Assembly: GCA_945882065.1 (NCBI GenBank) | Contig: CAMCWI010000003.1 | Span: forward strand, 1-49,586 | Reading direction: 5' to 3' | From: Akkermansia muciniphila | GTDB lineage: Bacteria; Verrucomicrobiota; Verrucomicrobiia; Limisphaerales; JADLHS01 | Length of the DNA stretch: 49,586 nucleotides | Shown: one piece after another, positions 1-7,298 of the stretch | How positions within the stretch are numbered: the stretch's first letter is position 1 | How the letters are laid out: each line of letters opens with the position of its first letter | Translations under genes and position numbers: made by a program | The notes under the pieces: model-generated | Seen by the model: the letters and a program-made list of their open reading frames with translations, nothing else | Told to the model about the DNA's origin: nothing | Database searches by the model: none

Positions 1-348
1 GAACCGCAGATGGGGCAGGTGATTGGGATGTTTCTAAGGGATACACCCAAGGAACGCCCGCTCACGCATGACTTGATGCAGAGTGTATTTAAGGGCTTTG
101 GAATCTCCGTCGAGCGCGTCGTCATTACCGACCTTAAAAACTCCACCTACTTCGCGCGGTTGATTCTTTCCCAAAACAATGAGGTGGCGCGGAAGATCGT
201 GGAGATAGACGCTCGTCCGAGCGATTGTCTGGCGCTCGCGGCGGCGCAGAAGTGCAAGATTTACGTGAATAAGGCCTTGTTTGAGCAGGTCGAGGACATG
301 ACGGAAGTGCTCGACAAGATCAACGAAGGCGGGGCTGAACCGGAGTGA
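1..348 (+). CDS. Bifunctional nuclease family protein (DUF151), 5'-truncated by the window edge
   Basis: The reading frame is open from base 1, so the start lies upstream; the ATG at base 10 is internal. The visible 115 codons hold the conserved core of the BFN/DUF151 domain: a PLTHDLM segment, then VERVVITDLKNSTYFARL, and the signature EIDARPSDCLALA. In the family this fold is linked to nuclease activity on DNA and RNA, but activity in bacteria is mostly inferred and no substrate can be read here. The stop is separated from the holA start by a single base (TGACATG), so the two are probably co-transcribed and translationally coupled. Family assignment is firm; biochemical role is not. Confidence 0.85.
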   Translation, partial: EPQMGQVIGMFLRDTPKERPLTHDLMQSVFKGFGISVERVVITDLKNSTYFARLILSQNNEVARKIVEIDARPSDCLALAAAQKCKIYVNKALFEQVEDMTEVLDKINEGGAEPE

Positions 349-349
349 C

Positions 350-1510
350 ATGGCTTCCCCCGTTGCCAAACCAGATGTTCCGGTGGCGTTGTTTTGTGGC
401 GATGATGATTTCGCCGTGAAGCAACGCGCGAAATCATTCTATCTGAAGTGGAGTGCTGAACTGGGCGGTGAAGATCACGAGATCATCGAGGCGACGGTCG
501 GTAACAGCGGTGACGCACTCCGGGCCATTGGCAAACTTCGCGAAGCTCTGCAAACCCTTCCTTTCTTCGGCGGCGGCAAGGTTGTCTGGTTGCGTGATTG
601 CAACTTTCTTGGCGATGAACGCACAGCTTCATCCAGCGCTGTGACGGAAACGCTTGCTGAACTGGCGCAGGAGTTGAAGGAGTTTCAATGGCAGAACGTG
701 CGGTTGCTCGTGAGTGCCGGGAAGGTGGACAAGCGGAAGGTTTTTTACAAGACGCTGGACAAGATTGGCAAGGTGGAGAGCTTCGATGGGTGGTCGGTCA
801 ATGACAAGGACTGGGCGGTGCAAGCCGAGATGATGGCGCGCAAAGCTGTCCAAGCGTGCGAGAAAAAAATTGGTGAAGATGCGTTGTCGGAATTGGTGGC
901 GCGCATCGGGCCGCAGCCACGCCAGTTGACGAACGAGGTGGAGAAGGTTTGTCTCTACGTCGGTGACCGCGCGGAGATCACCGAGGCAGATGTAGATGCA
1001 GTTTGCACGAAGAACAAGATGGCGCGGGCGTTCGCACTTGGGGATGCGTTGGGGAACCGAAACCTGATCGTGTTACTGCGCTGTCTGGATGAAGAGTTGT
1101 GGGAGATGCAGTTCGACAAGGAAAAGAGCGAGATTGGAATGCTCTACGGATTGATCTCCAAGGTTCGGGCGTTGTTGATGCTAAAGGAAATGTTGCGCGA
1201 GGGTTGGATCAAGGCGACGGGCGACTACAGCGGCTTCAAGGCGCAACTCGAACGTGTGCCTGCGTCCAAGCTGCCGTCGGACAAGAAATACAATCCGCTC
1301 GCGGTGAATCCTTACGTATTGTTCAAGGCACTTTCACAAGTCAGGAATTATTCCGAGGCAGAACTCGTGCGCGCGATGGATTTGTTGTTGCAGGCAAACA
1401 TGAGGCTGGTCTCCAGCGCGCTGGATGAGCGGATTGTTTTACAACAGACACTCGTGCAAATTGTCGGTGCGCCTGCTGCGCGTCCCACAGGAGTTCGGGC
1501 AGCGGCGTGA
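350..1510 (+). CDS. holA: DNA polymerase III subunit delta
   Basis: A 386-residue protein matching the clamp-loader delta subunit, which opens the beta sliding clamp during loading. The N-terminal segment ALFCGDDDFAVKQRAK corresponds to the family's (Y)GEDxFL-type start of the AAA+-like domain I. The middle holds the helical lid region (around 170-215, with QPRQLTNEVEKVCLYVGD and a following TEADVDAVC) and the C-terminal third is the all-helical collar domain. As expected for delta there is no Walker A motif. Length is slightly above the usual 330-350 residues. It starts one base after the DUF151-family gene and is followed at a 16-base distance by a STAS protein. Divergent sequence is normal for holA, so confidence is high but not absolute. 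Confidence 0.85.
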   Translation: MASPVAKPDVPVALFCGDDDFAVKQRAKSFYLKWSAELGGEDHEIIEATVGNSGDALRAIGKLREALQTLPFFGGGKVVWLRDCNFLGDERTASSSAVTETLAELAQELKEFQWQNVRLLVSAGKVDKRKVFYKTLDKIGKVESFDGWSVNDKDWAVQAEMMARKAVQACEKKIGEDALSELVARIGPQPRQLTNEVEKVCLYVGDRAEITEADVDAVCTKNKMARAFALGDALGNRNLIVLLRCLDEELWEMQFDKEKSEIGMLYGLISKVRALLMLKEMLREGWIKATGDYSGFKAQLERVPASKLPSDKKYNPLAVNPYVLFKALSQVRNYSEAELVRAMDLLLQANMRLVSSALDERIVLQQTLVQIVGAPAARPTGVRAAA

Positions 1511-1526
1511 AACAATTTTTGAAACG

Positions 1527-2048
1527 ATGAATACCCCGCCGGCAAAATTGATGGTGTTGATAGGTGAGCAGTTCGCCTGCCTGAAAGTCGCGGGTCGCGC
1601 GAACTTTGCGACGAGTGTGGATTTCAAAATCGTTCTCGCGGGGTTGGAGTTGAAGGGATATCCGTATATCATCATTGAGTTGTCAGACTGTTCGCTCATG
1701 GACAGCACTTTCCTTGGAGTGTTGGCCGCGTTCGGAGTGAGGCTGAATCCCGCTGGAGCGAATTGCGTGAACCAAGTGATTGAGCTGCGGAACGCCAACG
1801 AGCGATTGTTGGAGCTGCTCGAAAGTCTTGGCGTGCTTCACCTGTTCAAAACCTGTCAGGGCGAACTGCCAGAATGCGAGGAAATCACTTCCGCCCCCTG
1901 CAATCCATCCCGCGAAGCCCTGACTCGCGCGTCATTGGAGGCGCATCAGACTTTGATGGAAATCAACCCTGCCAATGTGTCACGCTTCAAGGACGTGACC
2001 AAGTTTTTGGCGGAAGACTTGGAAAGAATTCAGACAAAGTCGGGATAA
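1527..2048 (+). CDS. STAS-domain protein (anti-sigma factor antagonist-like)
   Basis: 173 residues. The first about 105 residues form a STAS domain: strand KLMVLIGEQFACLKVAGRAN, then YIIIELSDCSLMDSTFLGVLAAFG, which aligns with the SpoIIAA-type signature in which a serine after Asp (here MDST) is the phosphorylation site. The last about 70 residues (after the cysteine at about 111) are an extension with helical character and no recognised domain. STAS proteins of this kind bind an anti-sigma factor or switch kinase and are controlled by Ser phosphorylation; no partner kinase or sigma factor lies nearby. An upstream in-frame ATG at 1425 would start inside holA, so the ATG after the holA stop is preferred. 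Confidence 0.75.
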   Translation: MNTPPAKLMVLIGEQFACLKVAGRANFATSVDFKIVLAGLELKGYPYIIIELSDCSLMDSTFLGVLAAFGVRLNPAGANCVNQVIELRNANERLLELLESLGVLHLFKTCQGELPECEEITSAPCNPSREALTRASLEAHQTLMEINPANVSRFKDVTKFLAEDLERIQTKSG

Positions 2049-2166
2049 ACTGCTGCCCAACCGCGCTCTGACTGTGTTGTTGAGTCTTGGAAAAACCCGT
2101 TGCCAAGCCGTCGGTTGAAATGCGTCACCACGCCTTTGCGTTGAATTCGGACTGTCCTGGTTTGGC

Positions 2167-3609
2167 TTACACCTTGTAAAACTGTTCCCAACCTTTGCGC
2201 GGCGGCGGGCCGACGAGCAATCCGTTTGCGACCTTGTCGTTCGTGATCTGCTTCGTCGCGCGGTTGAACACGAGCTTGGTGTTCAAACGTTGAGCGATCA
2301 CACCCAACGCCATCGCCTGACAGAGCGGGCCGGCCACGGCGAATGATGAACGGCATTTCTCCTCGCCCTTCGCCGCGAGCAGGAAGTTCTTGAAATGACT
2401 CGACGGACTCTTCGGCACTTTGGGTAGTTTCGATTCCACGTCCTTCGCCTTATCTTCTGGAATGATCCGCAACGTTGCGCCGTGACTGCCGCCTTTGAAG
2501 GTCAGACCTTCGCCATAAATCACTTTGCCGATCGGCTTCTGCTTCAACTCCGCCGCGCCCGTGGCGTTGGACGGCGGCGGGATGTTCGGATCTAGCGGTG
2601 CTTCGCCAAAAGTATCTGGCAACGACGGAAGATTTTCCTGACCGTCATACCACGTCATCTCCAACGGCGGCTTCCCACCGCGCTCTGGAAACTTGAACGA
2701 CAGCGTGGAGGCTTGCGGAAAAATTAGCGGGCTGTGACCATCGAGCTTCACGGCGTTGACTTCCGTGGGCAAACCGAGATCGAGAAATTCATGCGCGGTA
2801 TCGAAGATGTGCGCGCCCCAATCGCCAAGCGCGCCGTTGCCGAACTCGAACCACGAACGCCACTCACCATTCATGTAGCCGTTGTTGTAATCATGCTGCG
2901 GCGCGGTCGCCAGCCAGCGATCCCAGTCGAGCGTCGCGGGGATTTCCTGCTTGGCGAGATAGTCGGCCACCGTCATGCCGTGCCAGCGACGTTTGCCGTT
3001 CATGAACGCGGTGATCTTGGTGACGTTCTTGATGATGCCCGCGTCCGTCCACGCCTTGAACTGAAAATAGTTCGCTTCCGAGTGGCCTTGATTTCCCATC
3101 TGCGCGGCGAGTTTGTATTTCTTTTCCGCCGCCATCATCAGTTCAACTTCCTGGAACGTGTGCGCCATCGGCTTCTCCACATAGACGTGCTTGCCGTGTT
3201 TCATCGCGAGCATCACGTTCGGGAAATGCGAAAAGTCCGGCGTAGCCACCATCACCGCGTCAATCTCCTTGCCGAGCTTGTCGAACATCTTTTCCGCATT
3301 TTGAAAGCGCGTTACATTGGGGTGTTTCTCCAGAGTTTTGACCGTGTGCGGCGCACCCATGTCCACGTCGCAGAACGCAACAATGTTCGCGAGTCCCGTG
3401 GCGTCGAGAGACTTGATGACCTCAGCAGCTCGATTGCCAATGCCGATGCACGCGAGGTTCACGCGCTCATTCGGCGTGGCTTTGCCGGACGCGGCAAAAA
3501 TGAATTGCGGCGCGAACGCGGTGGACGCACCCGCCACGAATACGCTCTTGAGAAACGAACGGCGATCCACGGTGACTTGGGCTGATTGCTTGCGGGTTGT
3601 TGATTTCAT
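2167..3609 (-). CDS. Tat-exported Gfo/Idh/MocA family oxidoreductase
   Basis: 480 residues. The N-terminus carries a twin-arginine signal, DRRSFLKSVFVAGAS, so the protein is probably folded with its nicotinamide cofactor and exported through Tat. Next comes the Rossmann domain (VNLACIGIGNRAAEVI, then FCDVD) and the family motif EKPMAH with its catalytic-region lysine. The C-terminal part is the usual Gfo/Idh/MocA beta-sheet dimerisation domain with a Verrucomicrobia/Planctomycete-type extension. Exported members of this group are thought to oxidise or reduce sugars and sugar glycosides. It sits 34 bases downstream of a double DUF1080 gene; DUF1080 domains are now described as 3-keto-disaccharide hydrolases, so the pair may act on 3-keto glycosides. 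Substrate is not visible. An upstream ATG at 3804 overlaps the previous gene and was rejected in favour of the Tat signal. Confidence 0.85.
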   Translation of the reverse strand: MKSTTRKQSAQVTVDRRSFLKSVFVAGASTAFAPQFIFAASGKATPNERVNLACIGIGNRAAEVIKSLDATGLANIVAFCDVDMGAPHTVKTLEKHPNVTRFQNAEKMFDKLGKEIDAVMVATPDFSHFPNVMLAMKHGKHVYVEKPMAHTFQEVELMMAAEKKYKLAAQMGNQGHSEANYFQFKAWTDAGIIKNVTKITAFMNGKRRWHGMTVADYLAKQEIPATLDWDRWLATAPQHDYNNGYMNGEWRSWFEFGNGALGDWGAHIFDTAHEFLDLGLPTEVNAVKLDGHSPLIFPQASTLSFKFPERGGKPPLEMTWYDGQENLPSLPDTFGEAPLDPNIPPPSNATGAAELKQKPIGKVIYGEGLTFKGGSHGATLRIIPEDKAKDVESKLPKVPKSPSSHFKNFLLAAKGEEKCRSSFAVAGPLCQAMALGVIAQRLNTKLVFNRATKQITNDKVANGLLVGPPPRKGWEQFYKV

Positions 3610-3643
3610 GGTTGAAAAATGGGTTGAGTGTTTGCAGTTGAAA

Positions 3644-5059
3644 TCATTTTGCCGACAGAACACGAATCTTGACGTTTCGATAGGACACTTCGTCACCGTG
3701 TTCTTGCAACAGGATGTGACCGTCAGCCCACTCGCCGAAGCTGGGGATGTTGTGATACTTGCTCGCCGCGACGAGCGCGCGGAAACTTTCCGAGCCGCGC
3801 TCAAAATTCACTGTCTCTTGGCCGTTCAACCAGAACGTGACGTGCTTGCCGCGCGATAAAATCCGCGCGGAGTTCCAGTCGCCGACCACAGAAACTTTTT
3901 TATCCGCAGGCGCGGGGATCAAATCGTAGAGCGAGCCGACTGTGCGATTGCCATTCTTGCCCAGCTTTGCGTCGGGATGTTTGGCGTCGTCGAGAACCTG
4001 AAACTCGCAGCCGATGGCCGAGCCGAGGCCGGTGGGTTTGCTGGTGACCTTGTCAATTGGCGAGAGGTTTGGCTGCACAAAAATCTTGATGCCGCTGTTC
4101 GCACCGGGCGTGATCTTGAACTCCGCCATCAACTCGAAGTCTGAGTAGCGCTGGCGCGTGATGATGTCACCGCCGCCGGACGTATCGTGAACCGTCAACA
4201 CGCCGTCCTTCATCGTCCAGCCGTGCGCCGGAAAGTTTTCCGACTTTGCGCTGCGCCAACCCTCGGAAGTTTTGCCATCCCAGAGCAACTGCCAGCCCGC
4301 AGTTTTTTCCTCCGCCGTGAGCGTATTGACCGCCGATGACGCGATGGCGGCATTCAGTTCGGTGATCTTCAGATTCCGCCAGCGCACTTGCGCGCCGTCC
4401 TTGTCAGTTTCCTTGGCGATGCCATGAACCTGCAACGCGATAAACCCACGCGGCGTCATCGAATCTTTCACGTCTGCGCACGGCGTGCCGTTGAGCCAAG
4501 TCTTGAGCGAATCGCCACGGGCCTCCACGCGCACATGATTCCAATCGCCCTGCTTGAAAATCTTCCGGCCTTGCTCGGTGAACGCCTTGCCGTTTCCGCC
4601 AGCGAATCCAGGATAAATCCATTTGCGCCGGCCCTCGTCGTAAAGCCCCGCACTCCACCAGCGATTCTGAATTGGGTTCGGATCAATCTCCACTTGGTAG
4701 CCGTGAACACGGCCCGCAGGGATGGCGATGGGTTTGCCTTCCCACTCGATTTGTTTTGCGGCGTCGAAACATTCGCTGCGGATCTGCACGCCGGAGTTCA
4801 GGCGCGGGTCCACTTTGAAATCGTATTCAAAGATGAAATCGCCGTAGGTCTTGTCGGTGCAAAGAAACGAATTGGGCGTGTTGAGCACACACGTTCCCAC
4901 GATGGCCTCGCCCTCGATGGTGTATTTGGCTTTGCCGCCGCGTTGCGTCCAACCGGAGAGATCTTTGCCATTGAACAAATCTGTCCCGGCTGACTCCGCC
5001 AATGCAGCAACGGCAACGCAGCACGACGCGAGCAGTGAGAAAGAATGGATAAGTTTCAT
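3644..5059 (-). CDS. Secreted protein with two DUF1080 (3-keto-disaccharide hydrolase) domains
   Basis: 471 residues starting with a cleavable signal peptide (MKLIHSFSLLASCCVAVAALA). Two tandem DUF1080 beta-sandwich domains follow: the first from DLFNGKDLSGWTQRGG to about residue 215, the second from LLWDGKTSEGWRSA to the C-terminus. Both keep the family opening (LFNGKDLSGW / LWDGKTSEGW) and the ending pattern (YRNVKIRVL), with GVQIRSE-type and GIKIFVQ-type strands. The family (PF06439) includes enzymes that hydrolyse 3-keto glycosides and domains that only bind carbohydrate. It probably heads a two-gene operon with the Tat-exported oxidoreductase. The fusion of two copies in one chain is common in Planctomycetes and Verrucomicrobia. 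The in-frame ATG 57 bases upstream was rejected because it would bury the signal peptide. Confidence 0.85.
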   Translation of the reverse strand: MKLIHSFSLLASCCVAVAALAESAGTDLFNGKDLSGWTQRGGKAKYTIEGEAIVGTCVLNTPNSFLCTDKTYGDFIFEYDFKVDPRLNSGVQIRSECFDAAKQIEWEGKPIAIPAGRVHGYQVEIDPNPIQNRWWSAGLYDEGRRKWIYPGFAGGNGKAFTEQGRKIFKQGDWNHVRVEARGDSLKTWLNGTPCADVKDSMTPRGFIALQVHGIAKETDKDGAQVRWRNLKITELNAAIASSAVNTLTAEEKTAGWQLLWDGKTSEGWRSAKSENFPAHGWTMKDGVLTVHDTSGGGDIITRQRYSDFELMAEFKITPGANSGIKIFVQPNLSPIDKVTSKPTGLGSAIGCEFQVLDDAKHPDAKLGKNGNRTVGSLYDLIPAPADKKVSVVGDWNSARILSRGKHVTFWLNGQETVNFERGSESFRALVAASKYHNIPSFGEWADGHILLQEHGDEVSYRNVKIRVLSAK

Positions 5060-5348
5060 AGAGACAATTTTGAAATGCGACGACAGGCTAACAATTGTGA
5101 CCGCTCTGGCAATCACTCAATCGGGTCAGTCGTCAGCATGGGTGTGATTGGAGGTCAGTGAGGCGCAGCGGAGAAAGAGGTGACCGAATCAAACAACGCA
5201 GGTAGTGAGTCCCTATGGACTCGGCGGGAAGTGGAGTGCCACGCCGCTTTCGTTCGCGCGGGACGGATGGAATGCCTCAGACGTTCAGCGGATAAAACTT
5301 TGTTTCCATGTCCCGCTCTTGTCTCTAATCTATGTCGGATTTTTCAGC
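5060..5348. other. Intergenic region between divergent genes
   Basis: This divergent spacer must hold promoters for the DUF1080 operon (-) and the ABC permeases (+), but I cannot assign -35/-10 boxes. The part 5205-5348 is open in the permease frame; its translation is basic and low in hydrophobicity and does not look like a continuation of the membrane protein. Confidence 0.4.
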
Positions 5349-6155
5349 GTGAGAAAATACTGGCATGTCATCGGCATCGGAGTTCAGAACAACCTGACAT
5401 ACAGGTTCAATTTTCTTGCGCGCACAGTGTTCGGTTTCATCCCGCTTACGGCCATTCTTCTGCTCTGGCGAAACATCTACGAAGGCAAGGGCGATGCCGC
5501 ATCCGTGGCCACGTTCACGCTGGCGCAGATGACGTCCTACTACCTGCTGGTCACACTCGTGGACGCCCTGACGGCGGTGAATGAAGACGACTGGCAGATC
5601 GCCGCCGACATCAAGGACGGCAATATTAGCCAGTTCCTGCTCAAGCCGGTGGATTATCTGTGGTTCAGGTTTTGTCTCTATCTCGCCGGGCGCGGAACGT
5701 ATCTCACCGTGGCCTTCATTCCGCTGGTGCTGGTCACAATTTATCTGCGCGATTATTTCGTTCTGCCACCGGACGCGGCGACGTTCGGTTTGTTTATGAT
5801 GTCGGTGCTGATGACGGCAATGCTGCAATTCTTCATCTCTTACACGATGGCCATGCTGGCGTTCTGGGTGATGGAAGTCTCGACGTTCATCTTCATCCTC
5901 TACGCGTTTGAATACATCGCCAGTGGCCACATGTTTCCGTTAGCAATCTTGCCGCAGGTGGTGCAGGACATTTTGTTTTTCACGCCGTTCCCGTATCAAC
6001 TGTATCTGCCGGTCGGGATTTATCTGGGCAAGATCACCGGTGCTGCCTTGGTCAATGGCTTGTTGGCGCAGGCAGGTTGGGTGGTGGGCGCGTATCTGTT
6101 GGCGCGGTTCGCTTGGTTTCGTGGGATCAAAAAATACGCCGCGGCGGGAGGTTGA
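5349..6155 (+). CDS. ABC-2 family transporter permease, first of a pair (DUF990-like)
   Basis: 268 residues from a GTG start. About six hydrophobic segments are visible: residues about 20-42, 55-80 (ending VDALTAVNEDDW), 105-130, 145-175, 180-205 and 230-255. The segment IAADIKDGNISQFLLKPVDYLW is the family hallmark (PF06182 / COG4587-type permeases contain a GxxxxxLLxPxxY stretch). Such permeases form heterodimers driven by a separate ATP-binding subunit and export unknown or toxic compounds. The GTG is chosen because the typical family N-terminus (short basic stretch, then RFNFLARTVFG) begins just after it; an ATG at 5205 would add 48 atypical residues. The next permease starts 4 bases after this stop. 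No ATPase gene is adjacent. Confidence 0.8.
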   Translation: MRKYWHVIGIGVQNNLTYRFNFLARTVFGFIPLTAILLLWRNIYEGKGDAASVATFTLAQMTSYYLLVTLVDALTAVNEDDWQIAADIKDGNISQFLLKPVDYLWFRFCLYLAGRGTYLTVAFIPLVLVTIYLRDYFVLPPDAATFGLFMMSVLMTAMLQFFISYTMAMLAFWVMEVSTFIFILYAFEYIASGHMFPLAILPQVVQDILFFTPFPYQLYLPVGIYLGKITGAALVNGLLAQAGWVVGAYLLARFAWFRGIKKYAAAGG

Positions 6156-6159
6156 TGAA

Positions 6160-7035
6160 ATGAGTCGAGAGCCGAAAGTCGAGAACCGAGAGACAAACGC
6201 GCCTGCGAGTGCGCCGCCGTCTCTCGACTCTCGACCTTCGATGCTCGGCAGATACGCTGGTATCTACGCCGCTCTGTGGAAAAACTCCGTGACGCGCGAG
6301 ACGATGTTCAAGGGCAATTTTCTGCTCTGGATCGTGGTGGAACTGGCGTGGTTCGCGTTGCAACTCGGTTTCATATCCGTGTTGTATCTGCACACGCAAC
6401 ATATCGGTTCATGGACGAAGTGGCAGGTCGTGTTGCTCGTCGGCGTGAGTCATTTCATCCAGCAACTCTTTCAGGCGTTCTTCCTCATCAACTGCGCAAA
6501 CCTATCGGAGTTGGTTCGTACGGGCAAAATGGATTTTCTCATGATGCTGCCGGTCAACACGCGCTTCGTGGCGTCGTTGCGACAAGTTGATCTCGGTGGT
6601 TTTGTGAACGCAGGTTCTGCGCTGGCCGTGATGATCTACGCGGCGCGTGAATTGCAACTCTCGCCCACGCTGCCGATGGCGGTGGGTTTCCTCGCATTGT
6701 GTTTCATCGGCATCTGCATCCATTATTGCCTGATGTTCTCGCTGGCGTCGGTGAGCTTCTGGACGGTGAAAGCGCAGGGAATTGTTCACGGCTACTACAA
6801 TCTGTTCAACATCGCGCGGATGCCGGACGACGCCTTTCCGCGAGGCGTGTTCAAAACGGTCTTCACATTCGCGCTGCCGGTGTTGCTCGTCTCGAATGTC
6901 CCGGCGCGCTTGCTCACGGATCGGCTGACGTCCAGTTCCTGTTTTCTGCTGGTGGGGATGGCCATCGCGTGCGCCTTCTTTTCCGAATGGGTCTGGCGTA
7001 TGTCGCTCAAACGCTACACAAGCGCGAGTTCGTAG
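6160..7035 (+). CDS. ABC-2 family transporter permease, second of a pair
   Basis: 291 residues. The membrane part starts near residue 28 (MLGRYAGIYAALWKNSVTRE) and has about six hydrophobic segments; the stretch CANLSELVRTGKMDFLMMLPVN is the family motif shared with the upstream permease (SxxIxxGxxDxLLxxP), so the two form a likely heterodimer. The start is supported by a good Shine-Dalgarno, GGGAGG at 6146-6151 with 8 bases spacing, only 4 bases behind the previous stop. Residues 2-27 are encoded by an inverted repeat (6163-6241) and are low in hydrophobicity and rich in Arg, Glu, Ser and Pro. The alternative start is ATG 6241, which lacks a ribosome-binding site. No ATPase gene is adjacent on either side. 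Confidence 0.8.
   Translation: MSREPKVENRETNAPASAPPSLDSRPSMLGRYAGIYAALWKNSVTRETMFKGNFLLWIVVELAWFALQLGFISVLYLHTQHIGSWTKWQVVLLVGVSHFIQQLFQAFFLINCANLSELVRTGKMDFLMMLPVNTRFVASLRQVDLGGFVNAGSALAVMIYAARELQLSPTLPMAVGFLALCFIGICIHYCLMFSLASVSFWTVKAQGIVHGYYNLFNIARMPDDAFPRGVFKTVFTFALPVLLVSNVPARLLTDRLTSSSCFLLVGMAIACAFFSEWVWRMSLKRYTSASS
6163..6241. repeat. Long inverted repeat inside the 5' end of the second ABC permease
   Basis: The arms are 6172-6194 and 6219-6241 (23 bases each) with a 24-base loop. By hand count 19 of 23 positions pair. The four mismatches are A:C type on the + strand, so on the complementary strand they become G:U pairs and the hairpin would be fully paired. The arms are built from GTCGAGA-like words, and no other copy was seen in the window. 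It is open in frame with the permease. Confidence 0.75.
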
Positions 7036-7298
7036 AGTTTGGAAACCACGAATGAACGGGCGTCCGTGGTTGAACTGCGTTTTCCAGATTTCATCCGTGG
7101 ATCACCCGACGAAAAGCCAGGACGATTATTTTTTCACAACCAGCTTCATGCAGCGGATCAAAACCTTCAAGTTTAAGCCAAGCCAGATGACCGCCCCTTA
7201 CCGCACTTTTTAATTTCCCATGAATATGAAATCCAGCGTGGACTTTCGCAGCGGGAATGACGCTTTTATGGACTGACAGGTTTGCTGAGTGATGCTTG

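Noticed and set aside
2734..3585. A 283-codon + frame opposite the Gfo/Idh/MocA gene
   Set aside because: Same explanation: shadow of a conserved gene with many Arg/His and no recognised motif.
5205..5348. An N-terminal extension of the first ABC permease from ATG 5205
   Set aside because: The 48 extra residues are unlike the family and the GTG at 5349 directly precedes the conserved start.
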